A stretch of 64,000 nucleotides of DNA from JBBARC01 sp040400005 (GTDB taxonomy: Bacteria; Pseudomonadota; Alphaproteobacteria; Acetobacterales; Acetobacteraceae), in assembly GCA_040400005.1 (NCBI GenBank), contig JBBARC010000010.1:1-64000 (forward strand). The letters are read 5' to 3'. Below the pieces are notes generated by a model. It saw only the letters and a program-made list of their open reading frames with translations, searched no databases and was not told where the DNA came from. Shown piece by piece: positions 9,079 to 17,665 of this stretch (the stretch's first letter is position 1; every line of letters starts with the position of its first letter). Position numbers and translations under genes: made by a program.

Positions 9079-10004
9079 CCGCGGCGGCCCCCGACTTTGC
9101 GATCGACGTGCACGATCTATCCAAACGTTTTGGCAAGCGCGAGGTGGTCAGTGGCCTGACCTTACAGGTGCCGGCCGGAGAAATTTGCGGCTTTTTGGGC
9201 GGCAATGGCAGCGGCAAAACCACCACCATTCGCATGTTGTGCGGCTTGCTCACCCCTGATGGTGGATCGGGCACCTGCCTCGGCGCCGATATCATGGCCG
9301 GATCATCGGCGTTGCGCCGCCACATTGGTTACATGACGCAACGGTTTAGCTTTTATGGCGAACTCACGGTTGCCGAAAATCTGCTTTTCATCGCCCGCGT
9401 CTATGAACTACCAAAACCCGCCGAAATCGTCGCCGCCATGTTGCAACGCATGGGGCTGGCCGATCGCGCCGATCAATTAACCGGCGAATTATCCGGCGGC
9501 TGGAAACAACGCATGGCGCTGGCCGCCGCCATATTGCACCAGCCGCGTTTGCTGCTGCTTGATGAACCCACCGCCGGCGTAGATGCCAAAGCGCGCCGCG
9601 AATTTTGGGATATCATCGTCGATATGGCCGCCGATGGCATGACCGTGCTGATCTCCACCCATTACATGGACGAAGCCGAGCGTTGCCAGCGCCTGGTTTA
9701 CCTCGCCAATGGCCGCATCATCGTCACCGGCACCGCAAACGATGTGATCGCCGCGTCCCACCTTACCGCCTATGATGGCGCCGGCACCGGGTTAGACGAT
9801 GGCTTACGCCGTTTACGCGCTGATAAACGCGTCGCCTCCGCCACCTTATTCGGCGCCGCCCTGCATATAGCGGGGCAAGATAGTGCAGGCCTCGCCGCCA
9901 GCGTTGCCGACCTCGCCGATTTGGATATCAGTTGGCAGAGGATCGCGCCGCGCTTAGATGATGCGTTTATTCACCTGCTATCCGGCGGCACGGCGCAACC
10001 ATGA
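9075..10004 (+). CDS. ABC transporter ATP-binding protein (YbhF/CcmA-like, single ATPase domain)
   Basis: Energises the exporter. The 309-residue protein has one complete nucleotide-binding domain: Walker A GGNGSGKT (42-49), a Q-loop in YMTQRFSFYG, the signature LSGGWKQRMA, Walker B LLLLDEPTAGVD and the switch His in ISTHYMDEAERC. About 80 extra C-terminal residues match the tail of drug-type ABC ATPases. YbhF of E. coli has two fused ATPase domains and is served by two permeases; here there is one of each, so homodimers are likely. ATGA overlaps on both sides point to translational coupling. Confidence 0.93.
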   Translation: MTAAAPDFAIDVHDLSKRFGKREVVSGLTLQVPAGEICGFLGGNGSGKTTTIRMLCGLLTPDGGSGTCLGADIMAGSSALRRHIGYMTQRFSFYGELTVAENLLFIARVYELPKPAEIVAAMLQRMGLADRADQLTGELSGGWKQRMALAAAILHQPRLLLLDEPTAGVDAKARREFWDIIVDMAADGMTVLISTHYMDEAERCQRLVYLANGRIIVTGTANDVIAASHLTAYDGAGTGLDDGLRRLRADKRVASATLFGAALHIAGQDSAGLAASVADLADLDISWQRIAPRLDDAFIHLLSGGTAQP

Positions 10005-11140
10005 GCACAGCGGAGCGGCCCAAACTTTCCTGGCGCCGGGCGTTTGCCTTGCTCGCCAAAGAAACCATCCAAATGCGCCGCGATCCGGCAACTTTGGCCA
10101 TGGCCGTTGCCATGCCGTTAATCCAAATTTTTCTGTTCGGATCTGCCATCAATACCAACCCGCGGCATCTACCCACGGCCCTGCTGATTGCCGATCAAGG
10201 CCGCGAAACCCGCGACATCACCGCAGCGCTGACCAACACCGGCTATTTTGATTTGGCACGCTACAGCACCGAAGCCGCCGCCGATGCCGCCCTGGCACGC
10301 GGCGATGTGTTATTTGTGCTCAACATCCCGGCCGATTTTTCGCGAAAACTCATGCGCGGTGAACACCCGGAATTATTAATGGATACCGATGCCACCGACC
10401 AGGTAGCGATCGCTGCCGCCAGTGCGGTGCTGCCCACCATCGCCGCCCGCGCGGTTACCCGCGATCTGCCCGTGCCGCTACAACCCCAGGGCGGCCCGGC
10501 CTATAGTTTTGTGGTCCACGCGCGCTACAACCCCGAACAAATCACCGCCTACAGCATTGTGCCGGGGTTGATCGGCGTCGTGCTCAGTTTCTCAACGTTG
10601 CTGCTCACCACACTCGCTATCACCCGCGAGCGCGAAACCGGCACCATGGAAACCTTGCTGGCACTCCCATTGCTGCCGCTGGAAGTGATGTTTGGCAAAA
10701 TCGTGCCCTATATTGGCCTGGGCTATGTGCAATTACTGCTTATTCTGGGCGTTGCGCGCTTTGGTTTTGGTGTGCCGGTGCAGGGATCTTTGCCTTTGCT
10801 GCTGGCCGCCATTGGGCTGTTCATTGCCTGCAATTTATCGCTCGGCTTCACCTTTTCCACCATGGCGCGCACCCAGATGCAGGCCCAGCAACTGGCTATG
10901 TTTATTTTGCTGCCGTCCATGCTGCTGTCGGGTTTCGCCTTCCCCTTCGCCGGTATGCCGGCCTGGGCGCAATATATTGGCGAAGCCCTGCCCATGACCC
11001 ACATCACCCGCATCTGCCGCGGCATCTTGCTCAAAGGCCTTGGCCCTGCCGATATCTTGCCTGAGGTCTGGCCGCTCGCCCTGTTTGCGGTTATTTCCGG
11101 CATTTTCGCGTTACGGTTTTACCGCACCACACTGGATTGA
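10001..11140 (+). CDS. ABC-2 type permease (YbhS/YbhR-like)
   Basis: Membrane subunit of the exporter encoded with the two preceding genes. The 379-residue protein has one N-terminal transmembrane helix (PATLAMAVAMPLIQIFLFGSA), a large extracytoplasmic region (about 55-185) and five or more C-terminal helices; ERETGTMETLLALPL is the typical ABC-2 coupling segment. Family members export drugs or other hydrophobic compounds; the substrate here is unknown. The gene starts inside the last codons of the ATPase gene (ATGA) and ends the operon. Confidence 0.9.
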   Translation: MSTAERPKLSWRRAFALLAKETIQMRRDPATLAMAVAMPLIQIFLFGSAINTNPRHLPTALLIADQGRETRDITAALTNTGYFDLARYSTEAAADAALARGDVLFVLNIPADFSRKLMRGEHPELLMDTDATDQVAIAAASAVLPTIAARAVTRDLPVPLQPQGGPAYSFVVHARYNPEQITAYSIVPGLIGVVLSFSTLLLTTLAITRERETGTMETLLALPLLPLEVMFGKIVPYIGLGYVQLLLILGVARFGFGVPVQGSLPLLLAAIGLFIACNLSLGFTFSTMARTQMQAQQLAMFILLPSMLLSGFAFPFAGMPAWAQYIGEALPMTHITRICRGILLKGLGPADILPEVWPLALFAVISGIFALRFYRTTLD

Positions 11141-11278
11141 CACGATCCAGCCAGTGTCAACACTGTCAGGCGAAATCGCGCGCCAGTTGTGCCCGCACAT
11201 CTACGGGCAATACCGTCATGTGGCGGTAATGGGTGTGGTCCAACCTTAACACAATCGCAGCACTAGGTGCCGCTTTAA

Positions 11279-11325
11279 TCAAAGTCTTTTTTGGCCTCTT
11301 TTTTCAAAAAAGAAAAACCTTCTTT
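11279..11325. repeat. Single-arm copy of the hairpin repeat
   Basis: The sequence AAAGTCTTTTTTGG is followed by a CTCTTTTTTCAAAAAAGA hairpin and CCTTCTTT. This is a degenerate single arm of the composite repeat, lying between the convergent ABC permease and aminotransferase genes, where it could serve as a terminator. The remaining ~140 bases of this gap show nothing else recognisable. Confidence 0.6.
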
Positions 11326-12529
11326 ATCCTGTCATGCTCTTACAAAACACCCTAATCCGCGCACACGCGGCGACCAAATTCTCTGTGCTTGTGGCGTACG
11401 AAATGCGAAAATGACCGGGAAACAGGAAGGCGGTGCCGTGCACGGTGGCAATGCCTTGTTCTTCCAGCAGGGCCACGACAAAATCTTCATCGTTGGTGAT
11501 TTTACGCCCGCCGGCGGTGGTTTTGCCGATGATGCCCTGCATGGAGGGAAACACGTAAAACGCGCCTTCCGGTTTATGGCAGGTCAGCCCAGGGATGGCG
11601 TCCAGTGCTGCCACCACCAGGTCGCGGCGTTCGCGATAAACCGCGGCCATAGCCGGGATGCTATCTTGCGGGCCGGATAGTGCCTCCAGGGCTGCGGCCT
11701 GGCTGATTGATGATGGGTTAGATGTTGATTGGCTTTGCAGTTTGTCCATCGCTTTAATCAGCGCCAGCGGGGCGCCGGCGTAGCCAATGCGCCAGCCGGT
11801 CATGGCATAGGCTTTGCTGCAGCCATTCATGGTGACCGTGCGCGCTTTCAGGCGCGGTTCAACGGCGGCGATCGTTGCGGCGATAAACCCATCATAGACC
11901 AGTTTATCGTAGATATCGTCGGTAAATATCCAGACGTCAGGATGGCGCAGCAGCACATCGCAAATCGGCCGCAGATCTTCGGCGGAATAGGCGGCACCGG
12001 TGGGGTTGCACGGCGAATTGAGAAAAAACCATTTGGTGCGCCGGGTAATGGCGGCTTCCAGGTCTTCGGCGCGCAGTTTAAAGCCGTTATTGGGCGAACA
12101 CGCCACCACCACCGGCACACCATCGGCCAGCGCTACAATATCGGGGTAGCTCACCCAGGCCGGCGCTGGGATAATTACCTCGTCGCCGGCGTTAAGCGTT
12201 GCCACCATGGCGTTATAAATCACCTGCTTGCCGCCGGTGCTGATGATGATTTCATCAGCGCTGTACTCAAGCCCGCTATCGGCTTTGAAGCGGGCGGCTA
12301 CGGCTGCGCGCAGGGCAGGGGTGCCGGCGACATCGGTATATTTGGTCTCGCCGGCGCCAATGGCGCGAATGGCGGCCTGTTTCACGTTGTCGGGCGTATC
12401 GAAATCGGGTTCGCCGGCCGACAGGCTGATAATATCGCGCCCGGCGGCCTTAAGCTGCCGCGCCTTGGTGGAAATGGCGATGGTTTGGCTCGGGCTGATT
12501 TTGGTCAGGCGGTCGGCGATAAAGGGCAT
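11324..12529 (-). CDS. aatA: Aspartate aminotransferase, class I/II (AspC/AatA type)
   Basis: A cytosolic PLP enzyme that interconverts aspartate/2-oxoglutarate and oxaloacetate/glutamate; the alphaproteobacterial AatA subgroup may also accept prephenate. The 401-residue protein shows the fold-type I series: SLSAGEPDFDTPDN, YTDVAGTPALR, NSPCNPTGAAY, DDIYDKLVYDG, the PLP lysine in NGCSKAYAMTGWRIGYAGAP, and the substrate carboxylate Arg in GHFRISYATS near the C-terminus. It is transcribed divergently from the flagellar operon across ~190 bases in which no clear promoter is visible. Confidence 0.93.
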   Translation of the reverse strand: MPFIADRLTKISPSQTIAISTKARQLKAAGRDIISLSAGEPDFDTPDNVKQAAIRAIGAGETKYTDVAGTPALRAAVAARFKADSGLEYSADEIIISTGGKQVIYNAMVATLNAGDEVIIPAPAWVSYPDIVALADGVPVVVACSPNNGFKLRAEDLEAAITRRTKWFFLNSPCNPTGAAYSAEDLRPICDVLLRHPDVWIFTDDIYDKLVYDGFIAATIAAVEPRLKARTVTMNGCSKAYAMTGWRIGYAGAPLALIKAMDKLQSQSTSNPSSISQAAALEALSGPQDSIPAMAAVYRERRDLVVAALDAIPGLTCHKPEGAFYVFPSMQGIIGKTTAGGRKITNDEDFVVALLEEQGIATVHGTAFLFPGHFRISYATSTENLVAACARIRVFCKSMTG

Positions 12530-12721
12530 GGGGGCAATCCGCGTGGGTGTTGGGGGCCGGTTTTGACCGGCGGGACCCTACCCCTGGTTAGGGTGTGCCG
12601 CAACGCTGCCGCCCGGCAGGTTTTGCCGGGCAGATACAACCCAGGGGCAGGGCTTGGCAGCGCATAATTGGCGGTTTTCGGGGCATTTTTGTGCGGCACG
12701 CTGCTTGCGATGCAGCCTGCC

Positions 12722-13486
12722 ATGGATAACACCACCAACATCGCCCTGTCGCGCTTGGCCGCGGAAAGCCGCGCGGTTGATATCACCGCGAACAATATCG
12801 CCAACGCCTCCACCCCAGGCTACCAGGCCGAGCGCCTGGTGTTTGCCGATTGGCTGGTTGCCCAGCGCGGCACCGATGCGCCGCGCGGCGGACAAAACCT
12901 GATCTTCACCCAAGATCGCGCCACCTACCGCGACCAATCCCAGGGTAGTTTTAGCCACACCGGCAACCCGCTTGATCTCGCCATTGGCGGGCCTGGGTAT
13001 TTCACCGTGCAAACCGCTAATGGCGTGCGGCTGACCCGCGCCGGCCGCTTTGCCCCCGATGCCACTGGTGCCATCACCGATAGCGCCGGCAATGCGTTAC
13101 TGGGCAGCACCGGGCAGCCACTGAAACTTGGCGGCACTGATCGTGATATTACGGTTGCCGCCGATGGCACCATCAGCGCCAAAACGGCCTCTGGCCAAAA
13201 TACTCAGATCGGCAAAATCGCCATCGTATTGCCGGCTGATCCGTTTGCGCTAACCGCCGAAGGCAATCGCCTGTTTCGTGCCGATGGGCCAACCGCACCG
13301 GTTGGCGCACCCAAACTTAGCCAGGGCGCGATCGAAGATAGTAACGTGCAACCGGTTAGCGAAATCACCCGGTTGATTGCGCAGGAACGGGATTTTCAGA
13401 TGGTGACCAAATTTGTCGAAGCCGAGGGTGAACGCAAACAGGCCGCGATCGCCAAATTGGCCGATATCGGCGCCGCCGGCGGATGA
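12722..13486 (+). CDS. flgF: Flagellar basal-body rod protein FlgF
   Basis: FlgF forms part of the proximal rod in the periplasm. The 254-residue protein starts MDNTTNIALSRLAAESRAVDITANNIANASTPGYQAERLVF, containing the flagellar rod signature (NNIANxxTxGY) near the N-terminus, and ends with the heptad-like helix SEITRLIAQERDFQMVTKFVEAEGERKQAAI. Both helices build the coiled shaft in this family. The ATG at 12722 matches the usual FlgF N-terminus (MDN); earlier in-frame ATG codons add an unsupported stretch. None of the candidates has a clear Shine-Dalgarno. First gene of the flgF-flgG-flgA-flgH cluster. Confidence 0.93.
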   Translation: MDNTTNIALSRLAAESRAVDITANNIANASTPGYQAERLVFADWLVAQRGTDAPRGGQNLIFTQDRATYRDQSQGSFSHTGNPLDLAIGGPGYFTVQTANGVRLTRAGRFAPDATGAITDSAGNALLGSTGQPLKLGGTDRDITVAADGTISAKTASGQNTQIGKIAIVLPADPFALTAEGNRLFRADGPTAPVGAPKLSQGAIEDSNVQPVSEITRLIAQERDFQMVTKFVEAEGERKQAAIAKLADIGAAGG

Positions 13487-13544
13487 CGGCAGCCTTAGAG
13501 GTTACCGGCGGAACTTTTTTTTGTGGCAGCTTTAGGAGCATCCC

Positions 13545-14330
13545 ATGCGCGCCCTAGATATCGCCGGTACTGGCATGCAGGCCCAGCAAACTAATGTTGA
13601 AGTAATATCGAACAATATTGCCAACATGAGCACCACGGGCTTTAAGCGCAGGCGCGCCGAATTTCAGGATCTGATCTACCAGAATTTGCGCAGGGTAGGG
13701 TCTAATTCGTCTGATAACGGCAACATAGTCCCCTCGGGCGCGCAAATCGGTTTGGGCGTTCGCACCGCTGCCATTTACCGTATTACCGAGCAGGGCAATT
13801 TACAGCAAACCGGAAATAGTTTGGATCTCGCTATACAGGGGCAGGGCTATTTTCAGGTGACTATGCCATCGGGCGATGCGGCTTACACGCGTGATGGCAC
13901 TTTGGCGCTTTCCCCTGATGGCACTATCGTTACCGCCGATGGCTACCCGGTGGCGCCGGGTATTACCGTGCCATCCAACGCCACCGGCATTAGCATTAAC
14001 GCCTCCGGCCAGGTGCAGGCCACCATCCAGGGGCAAACGGCGCCATCCACGCTTGGGCAGTTGCAGATTGCAGTGTTTCCCAACGAAGCCGGATTAGATG
14101 CACAAGGCGGCAATTTGTTTTTGCAGAGTGCGGCATCGGGTAACCCGGTCACCGGGGTGCCGGCGGCCAGTGGCTTTGGCAGTGTGATGCAGGGGTTTGT
14201 GGAAACCTCTAACGTGAACGTAGTGACCGAAATTACCAGTTTAATCACTGCCCAGCGTGCTTACGAAATGAACAGCAAGGTGATCACGGCATCCAACGAC
14301 ATGATGCAAACACTTAGCAATTTACGGTGA
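13545..14330 (+). CDS. flgG: Flagellar distal rod protein FlgG
   Basis: FlgG builds the distal rod joining the proximal rod to the hook. The 261-residue protein has the expected length and motifs: MRALDIAGTGMQAQQTNVEVISNNIANMSTTGFKRRRAEFQDLIYQNLRRVG, then GNSLDLAIQGQGYFQV, and the C-terminal VNVVTEITSLITAQRAYEMNSKVITASNDMMQTL. TTAGGAG eight bases before the ATG is a strong ribosome-binding site. The stop codon overlaps the possible GTG start of flgA (GTGA), so expression is probably coupled. Confidence 0.96.
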   Translation: MRALDIAGTGMQAQQTNVEVISNNIANMSTTGFKRRRAEFQDLIYQNLRRVGSNSSDNGNIVPSGAQIGLGVRTAAIYRITEQGNLQQTGNSLDLAIQGQGYFQVTMPSGDAAYTRDGTLALSPDGTIVTADGYPVAPGITVPSNATGISINASGQVQATIQGQTAPSTLGQLQIAVFPNEAGLDAQGGNLFLQSAASGNPVTGVPAASGFGSVMQGFVETSNVNVVTEITSLITAQRAYEMNSKVITASNDMMQTLSNLR

Positions 14331-14335
14331 AGCTG

Positions 14336-15307
14336 ATGAAAATTTTATCACTTGGTGTGTTGCTGGCCTTGGCGATAGCGGTGCCGCGGGCGCAGGCGGC
14401 ATCGGCGAAAGCCTATTCGCAGATCACCGGCCCGCAGGTGAAGCTATCGGATTTATTTGATGGCATAAGCCACTCTGCCGATCGTATACTGGGGGCAGCG
14501 CCCGCACCGGGGCAGCGGTTGGTGGTGCCTGCGGCCCAATTGGCGGCGATTGCGCGGGATTTTGGTGTGGTCTTGGTGCCGGGGGCAGGTGGCGACCAGG
14601 TGGTGCTGGTACGCGATGGCGTGGCGGTTTTGCGCCGCGATGTCACTGCGGTTTTGCGCGCGGCCCTCATGGGCAGCGGTGTGGCGCCCGATAGTGAAAT
14701 TGTGTTGACCGATTTCACCCCCCCCATTGTGCCTCGCGATGGCCAGGCGCAGATGGAAATTGGCGACGTGCAATACGATGCGCAATCGGGCCGCTTTGTC
14801 GCCATGCTGATGGTGAGCGATACCACCATGGCGCCGGCACACCAACGGCTTGCGGGGGTGGCCCAGGCCATGGCCGATGTTGTTGTGCTTACCCGCCATC
14901 TAGCCGCAGGTGCTGTGTTGCGTGAAGGGGATGTGCGGGCAAGCCGGGTGCGCCTGGCGACGTTGTATGGGCGCGAATCGGTGGCATTGGCGGCGGCCTT
15001 GGGGGCGGCATTACGGCGCGATACCCAACCCGATACGCCGTTAACCCTAGGCGACATCGGCCGCCCGTTGCTGGTGGTGCGCGGCGCAAATGTTCGCATG
15101 CGCCTAGAAACAGGTGGCATCACCCTCACCGCCCTTGGGGTGGCGTTGGAAGCCGGTGGTGCCGGCGATGTGGTGCGGGTGATGAACCCTACATCGCACG
15201 CCATCGTGCAGGCGGCGGTGCAAGCCGATGGCGCGCTACTGGTTACCCCCACCAATGAAGCGGCTGGCCCACCAAGCGGTATCGTTCATGTAGCGCTGGC
15301 ACCATGA
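14336..15307 (+). CDS. flgA: Flagellar P-ring assembly chaperone FlgA
   Basis: A periplasmic chaperone for P-ring (FlgI) polymerisation. The 323-residue protein carries a classical signal peptide (MKILSLGVLLALAIAVPRAQA) and a C-terminal SAF/ChapFlgA region: VLTRHLAAGAVLREGDVRAS, PLTLGDIGRPLLVVRGANVRMRLETGGITLTALGVALEAGGAGDVVRVMNPTSHAIVQAAV. ATG 14336 is chosen because it directly begins the signal peptide and has GGTGA upstream; GTG 14327 in frame would add three residues and overlap flgG. The FlgA client, FlgI, is not in the window; flgH follows instead, overlapping by ATGA. Confidence 0.9.
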   Translation: MKILSLGVLLALAIAVPRAQAASAKAYSQITGPQVKLSDLFDGISHSADRILGAAPAPGQRLVVPAAQLAAIARDFGVVLVPGAGGDQVVLVRDGVAVLRRDVTAVLRAALMGSGVAPDSEIVLTDFTPPIVPRDGQAQMEIGDVQYDAQSGRFVAMLMVSDTTMAPAHQRLAGVAQAMADVVVLTRHLAAGAVLREGDVRASRVRLATLYGRESVALAAALGAALRRDTQPDTPLTLGDIGRPLLVVRGANVRMRLETGGITLTALGVALEAGGAGDVVRVMNPTSHAIVQAAVQADGALLVTPTNEAAGPPSGIVHVALAP

Positions 15308-16038
15308 TGCGACTTATCACGGCTGCACTTCTGGTTATTCTTGCCGGTTGCAACTCGCTGCAACGCATATCCGAAATCGGCCGCCCACCGGAAATGACAG
15401 TCAGCGCCGATCCCACCGCCGATCCCCATTGGCGGCCGATCTCCATGCCCATGCCGCATGCCGAACCCACCCCCGGTCAACCGGCCAGCCTGTGGCGCAA
15501 TGGCAGCCGCGCGTTTTTCAAAGATCAGCGCGCCGCCCAGGTAGGTGACATCGTCACCGTTCTGGTAAAATCCACCGATGCTGCCGATGTCGAAAATGCA
15601 ACCGGCGCCACCCGCAACGGCAGCGAAACCATGGGGGTGCCGAACCTCATGGGGCTAGAGGCCAGTTTGCCTAAACTTCTGACCAAAGCGATCAACCCAG
15701 CATCTTTGGTGAGCGCGTCTAGCGCCAATACCAACACCGGCAGTGGCAAAATAAAACGAAATGAAACTGTCACCTTGCGTCTCGCCGGTGTTATTACTCA
15801 AGTGCTGCCCAACGGAAATTTAGTGGTGGCGGCGCGCCAGGAAATGCGGGTTAACAGCGAATTGCGCGAATTGGTGGTTAGCGGCGTCATCCGCCCGCAA
15901 GATATCGCCAGCGACAACACCGTATCGCACGACCGCATGGCCGAAGCCCGCATATCCTACGGCGGCCGCGGTACTTTAACCGATCTGCAACAACCCCGCT
16001 ACGGCCAACAGGCGCTTGATATATTGCTACCGTTTTAG
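15304..16038 (+). CDS. flgH: Flagellar L-ring lipoprotein FlgH
   Basis: FlgH forms the outer-membrane L-ring bushing around the flagellar rod. The 244-residue protein has a lipoprotein signal with lipobox LAGC near residue 16, then SLWRNGSRAFFKDQRAAQVGDIVTVLV and a C-terminal region (GSGKIKRNETVTLRLAGVITQVLPNGNLVVAARQEMRVN, GVIRPQDIASDNTVSHDRMAEARISYGGRG) typical of FlgH. It overlaps flgA (ATGA). The operon stops here and is convergent with the following minus-strand hydrolase, with only a 9-base gap. Confidence 0.95.
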   Translation: MMRLITAALLVILAGCNSLQRISEIGRPPEMTVSADPTADPHWRPISMPMPHAEPTPGQPASLWRNGSRAFFKDQRAAQVGDIVTVLVKSTDAADVENATGATRNGSETMGVPNLMGLEASLPKLLTKAINPASLVSASSANTNTGSGKIKRNETVTLRLAGVITQVLPNGNLVVAARQEMRVNSELRELVVSGVIRPQDIASDNTVSHDRMAEARISYGGRGTLTDLQQPRYGQQALDILLPF

Positions 16039-16047
16039 GGGTTTTGG

Positions 16048-16722
16048 CTAACGCGTTGGCGCAGTCCAGACCAGATCATGCAAAATCGTGTACAAATTAC
16101 CGGTCTCTTTAAGTTGAGTTACAACGCTGTGTTTAGCGCCGGCGATCAAGTGCAACACTGCATTGGGCGATTCCTTTTGCGAAAACCGCTCTGCATGCCG
16201 CATGTCTAGCTCATCGTTGGTGCCGAAAAAGATATCATAGCGTACGCCGGGGGATAATTCCGTTATTGCGTCAGGAACGTCCCATTGCGTAATATTTTGG
16301 CGCCAGATTTGCCATCGAAGTTCGAACGGAACAATCTCTGGCTGCACTGAAGATTGTGGTGAAAAAGCAATGGCCTGGGTGCAGTGTTGAAAGCGCTTGG
16401 CGAAAATGATCGCGCCAAATGCGCCCATGCTATGCCCTAACGTGACCACGCGGGCTATGCCTTCACGTGCGATAATCGCATTAACGTGTGCCGTAATCGG
16501 TTCAATAACCCCGTGGTTGAACCATAGCCGGCGCTTTTCTATAACGCGAATAATATGAAATATTTTATCATCTTTCATGACAGAACCGAGGCTTTTGCGA
16601 AACTCTTCAGTTTGTATTGCGCCCATGCCGTGGCCAATGCCGGTGAATGCCACAACTAGTAGGGGCACATTCCCTAGCTCGAACTTTATCAATAGGTTGT
16701 CGTTGTCAAGCACAATCGCCAT
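16048..16722 (-). CDS. Alpha/beta-hydrolase fold protein of unknown substrate
   Basis: The 224-residue protein has the nucleophile elbow GHSMGAFGA at about residue 95, giving Ser as likely nucleophile. An Asp in FFGTNDELD and His in AGAKHSVV could complete the triad, and GIGHGMG near the N-terminus may form the oxyanion loop. No signal peptide is visible. Base composition is clearly more AT-rich than both neighbours, and codons such as ATA and TTA are more frequent, hinting at recent acquisition. It is not co-oriented with the flagellar genes and has no obvious partner, so function is not assigned beyond the fold. Confidence 0.7.
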   Translation of the reverse strand: MAIVLDNDNLLIKFELGNVPLLVVAFTGIGHGMGAIQTEEFRKSLGSVMKDDKIFHIIRVIEKRRLWFNHGVIEPITAHVNAIIAREGIARVVTLGHSMGAFGAIIFAKRFQHCTQAIAFSPQSSVQPEIVPFELRWQIWRQNITQWDVPDAITELSPGVRYDIFFGTNDELDMRHAERFSQKESPNAVLHLIAGAKHSVVTQLKETGNLYTILHDLVWTAPTR

Positions 16723-16822
16723 GGGCTTACCTGTTCATATGTCGAAACTAATTAAAGATTGCCGCACTATCACAGAAGTTTCCAGACAATTCGTTGACAG
16801 TTGACGATCAGCCCCAGGCCGA

Positions 16823-17596
16823 TCAAGCATGCACGCCGCCATCGATGCGAATAATTTCACCGGTAATGTTGCGGCCATCATCAGATGCCAGCATGGCGAT
16901 CACGCCGGCAACATCTTCGGGTTGGCCCATGCGCATATCCGGGCGCATCAAATGGGTCAACAGCGAATAATCGGCACCTTCGGGCATGTTGCCGCCGTGG
17001 GCTGCGGTCATTGGCGTCACGATGCCACCGGGCGCCACCGCGTTCACGCGCACGCCGCGGGTGGTGTATTCCCAGGCCAAGGTTTGGGTAAGGGCGGCCA
17101 CCCCGCCTTTGCTGGCAGCGTAGGCCAGGCTGTACGGGGTGCCGTGAAAGGCGGCGGTGGATGCGGTGTTTACGATATTGCCGCCGCCGGCTTCCAAAAA
17201 CGGCAAGGCTTCGCGGCACACCAAAAACGTGCCGATCAGGTTTGTTTCTAGCACCGCGCGAAATTCGGCCAGTGATAGGATGGCGCTGTGGCCGGCACGC
17301 AGAATGCCTGCCATGTTGATCACCGCATCCAGCGCGTCTTGGGATGCGGCAAATTCGCGGATGATGGCACCGATGCGCGCCTCATCGGTGACGGATGCGC
17401 AGACGAACTGCGCGCGGCCACCGTGGCCGGCCAAAGCATTGGCAGCATCACAGCTTTCGGCAAGGCCGACGACATTAACATCGATTGCCAGCACCGTGCC
17501 ACCTTCGGCAGCAAGGCGCGCCACCACGGCGCGGCCAATGCCGGAGCCGCCGCCGGTGACGATAATAGATTTTCCGGCAAAACGATCACTGTGCAC
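16823..17596 (-). CDS. SDR-family NAD(P)-dependent oxidoreductase
   Basis: A short-chain dehydrogenase of 257 residues. The cofactor motif TGGGSGIG lies at about 14-21, NMAG replaces the usual NNAG, and the catalytic Ser/Tyr/Lys are in NTASTAAFHGTPYSLAYAASKGG (YxxxK = YAASK). The C-terminus NITGEIIRIDGGVHA is the usual family end. Asp39 after the second strand (AIDVN) suggests NAD(H) preference. Start is GTG 17596 with AAAGGG upstream. The substrate is unknown; FabG-like and sugar/steroid dehydrogenase-like roles are possible. Confidence 0.85.
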   Translation of the reverse strand: MHSDRFAGKSIIVTGGGSGIGRAVVARLAAEGGTVLAIDVNVVGLAESCDAANALAGHGGRAQFVCASVTDEARIGAIIREFAASQDALDAVINMAGILRAGHSAILSLAEFRAVLETNLIGTFLVCREALPFLEAGGGNIVNTASTAAFHGTPYSLAYAASKGGVAALTQTLAWEYTTRGVRVNAVAPGGIVTPMTAAHGGNMPEGADYSLLTHLMRPDMRMGQPEDVAGVIAMLASDDGRNITGEIIRIDGGVHA

Positions 17597-17665
17597 GGCG
17601 GCGGCTACCCTTTTTGGTTTCTATTATCGGGTCGTACTATTGGACGGGGATCATTGGCTTGTGCG

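Noticed and set aside
14413..15255. 280-codon minus-strand frame opposite flgA
   Set aside because: Ser/Arg/Thr-rich shadow of a GC-rich gene; flgA fits the operon and has a signal peptide and SAF domain.
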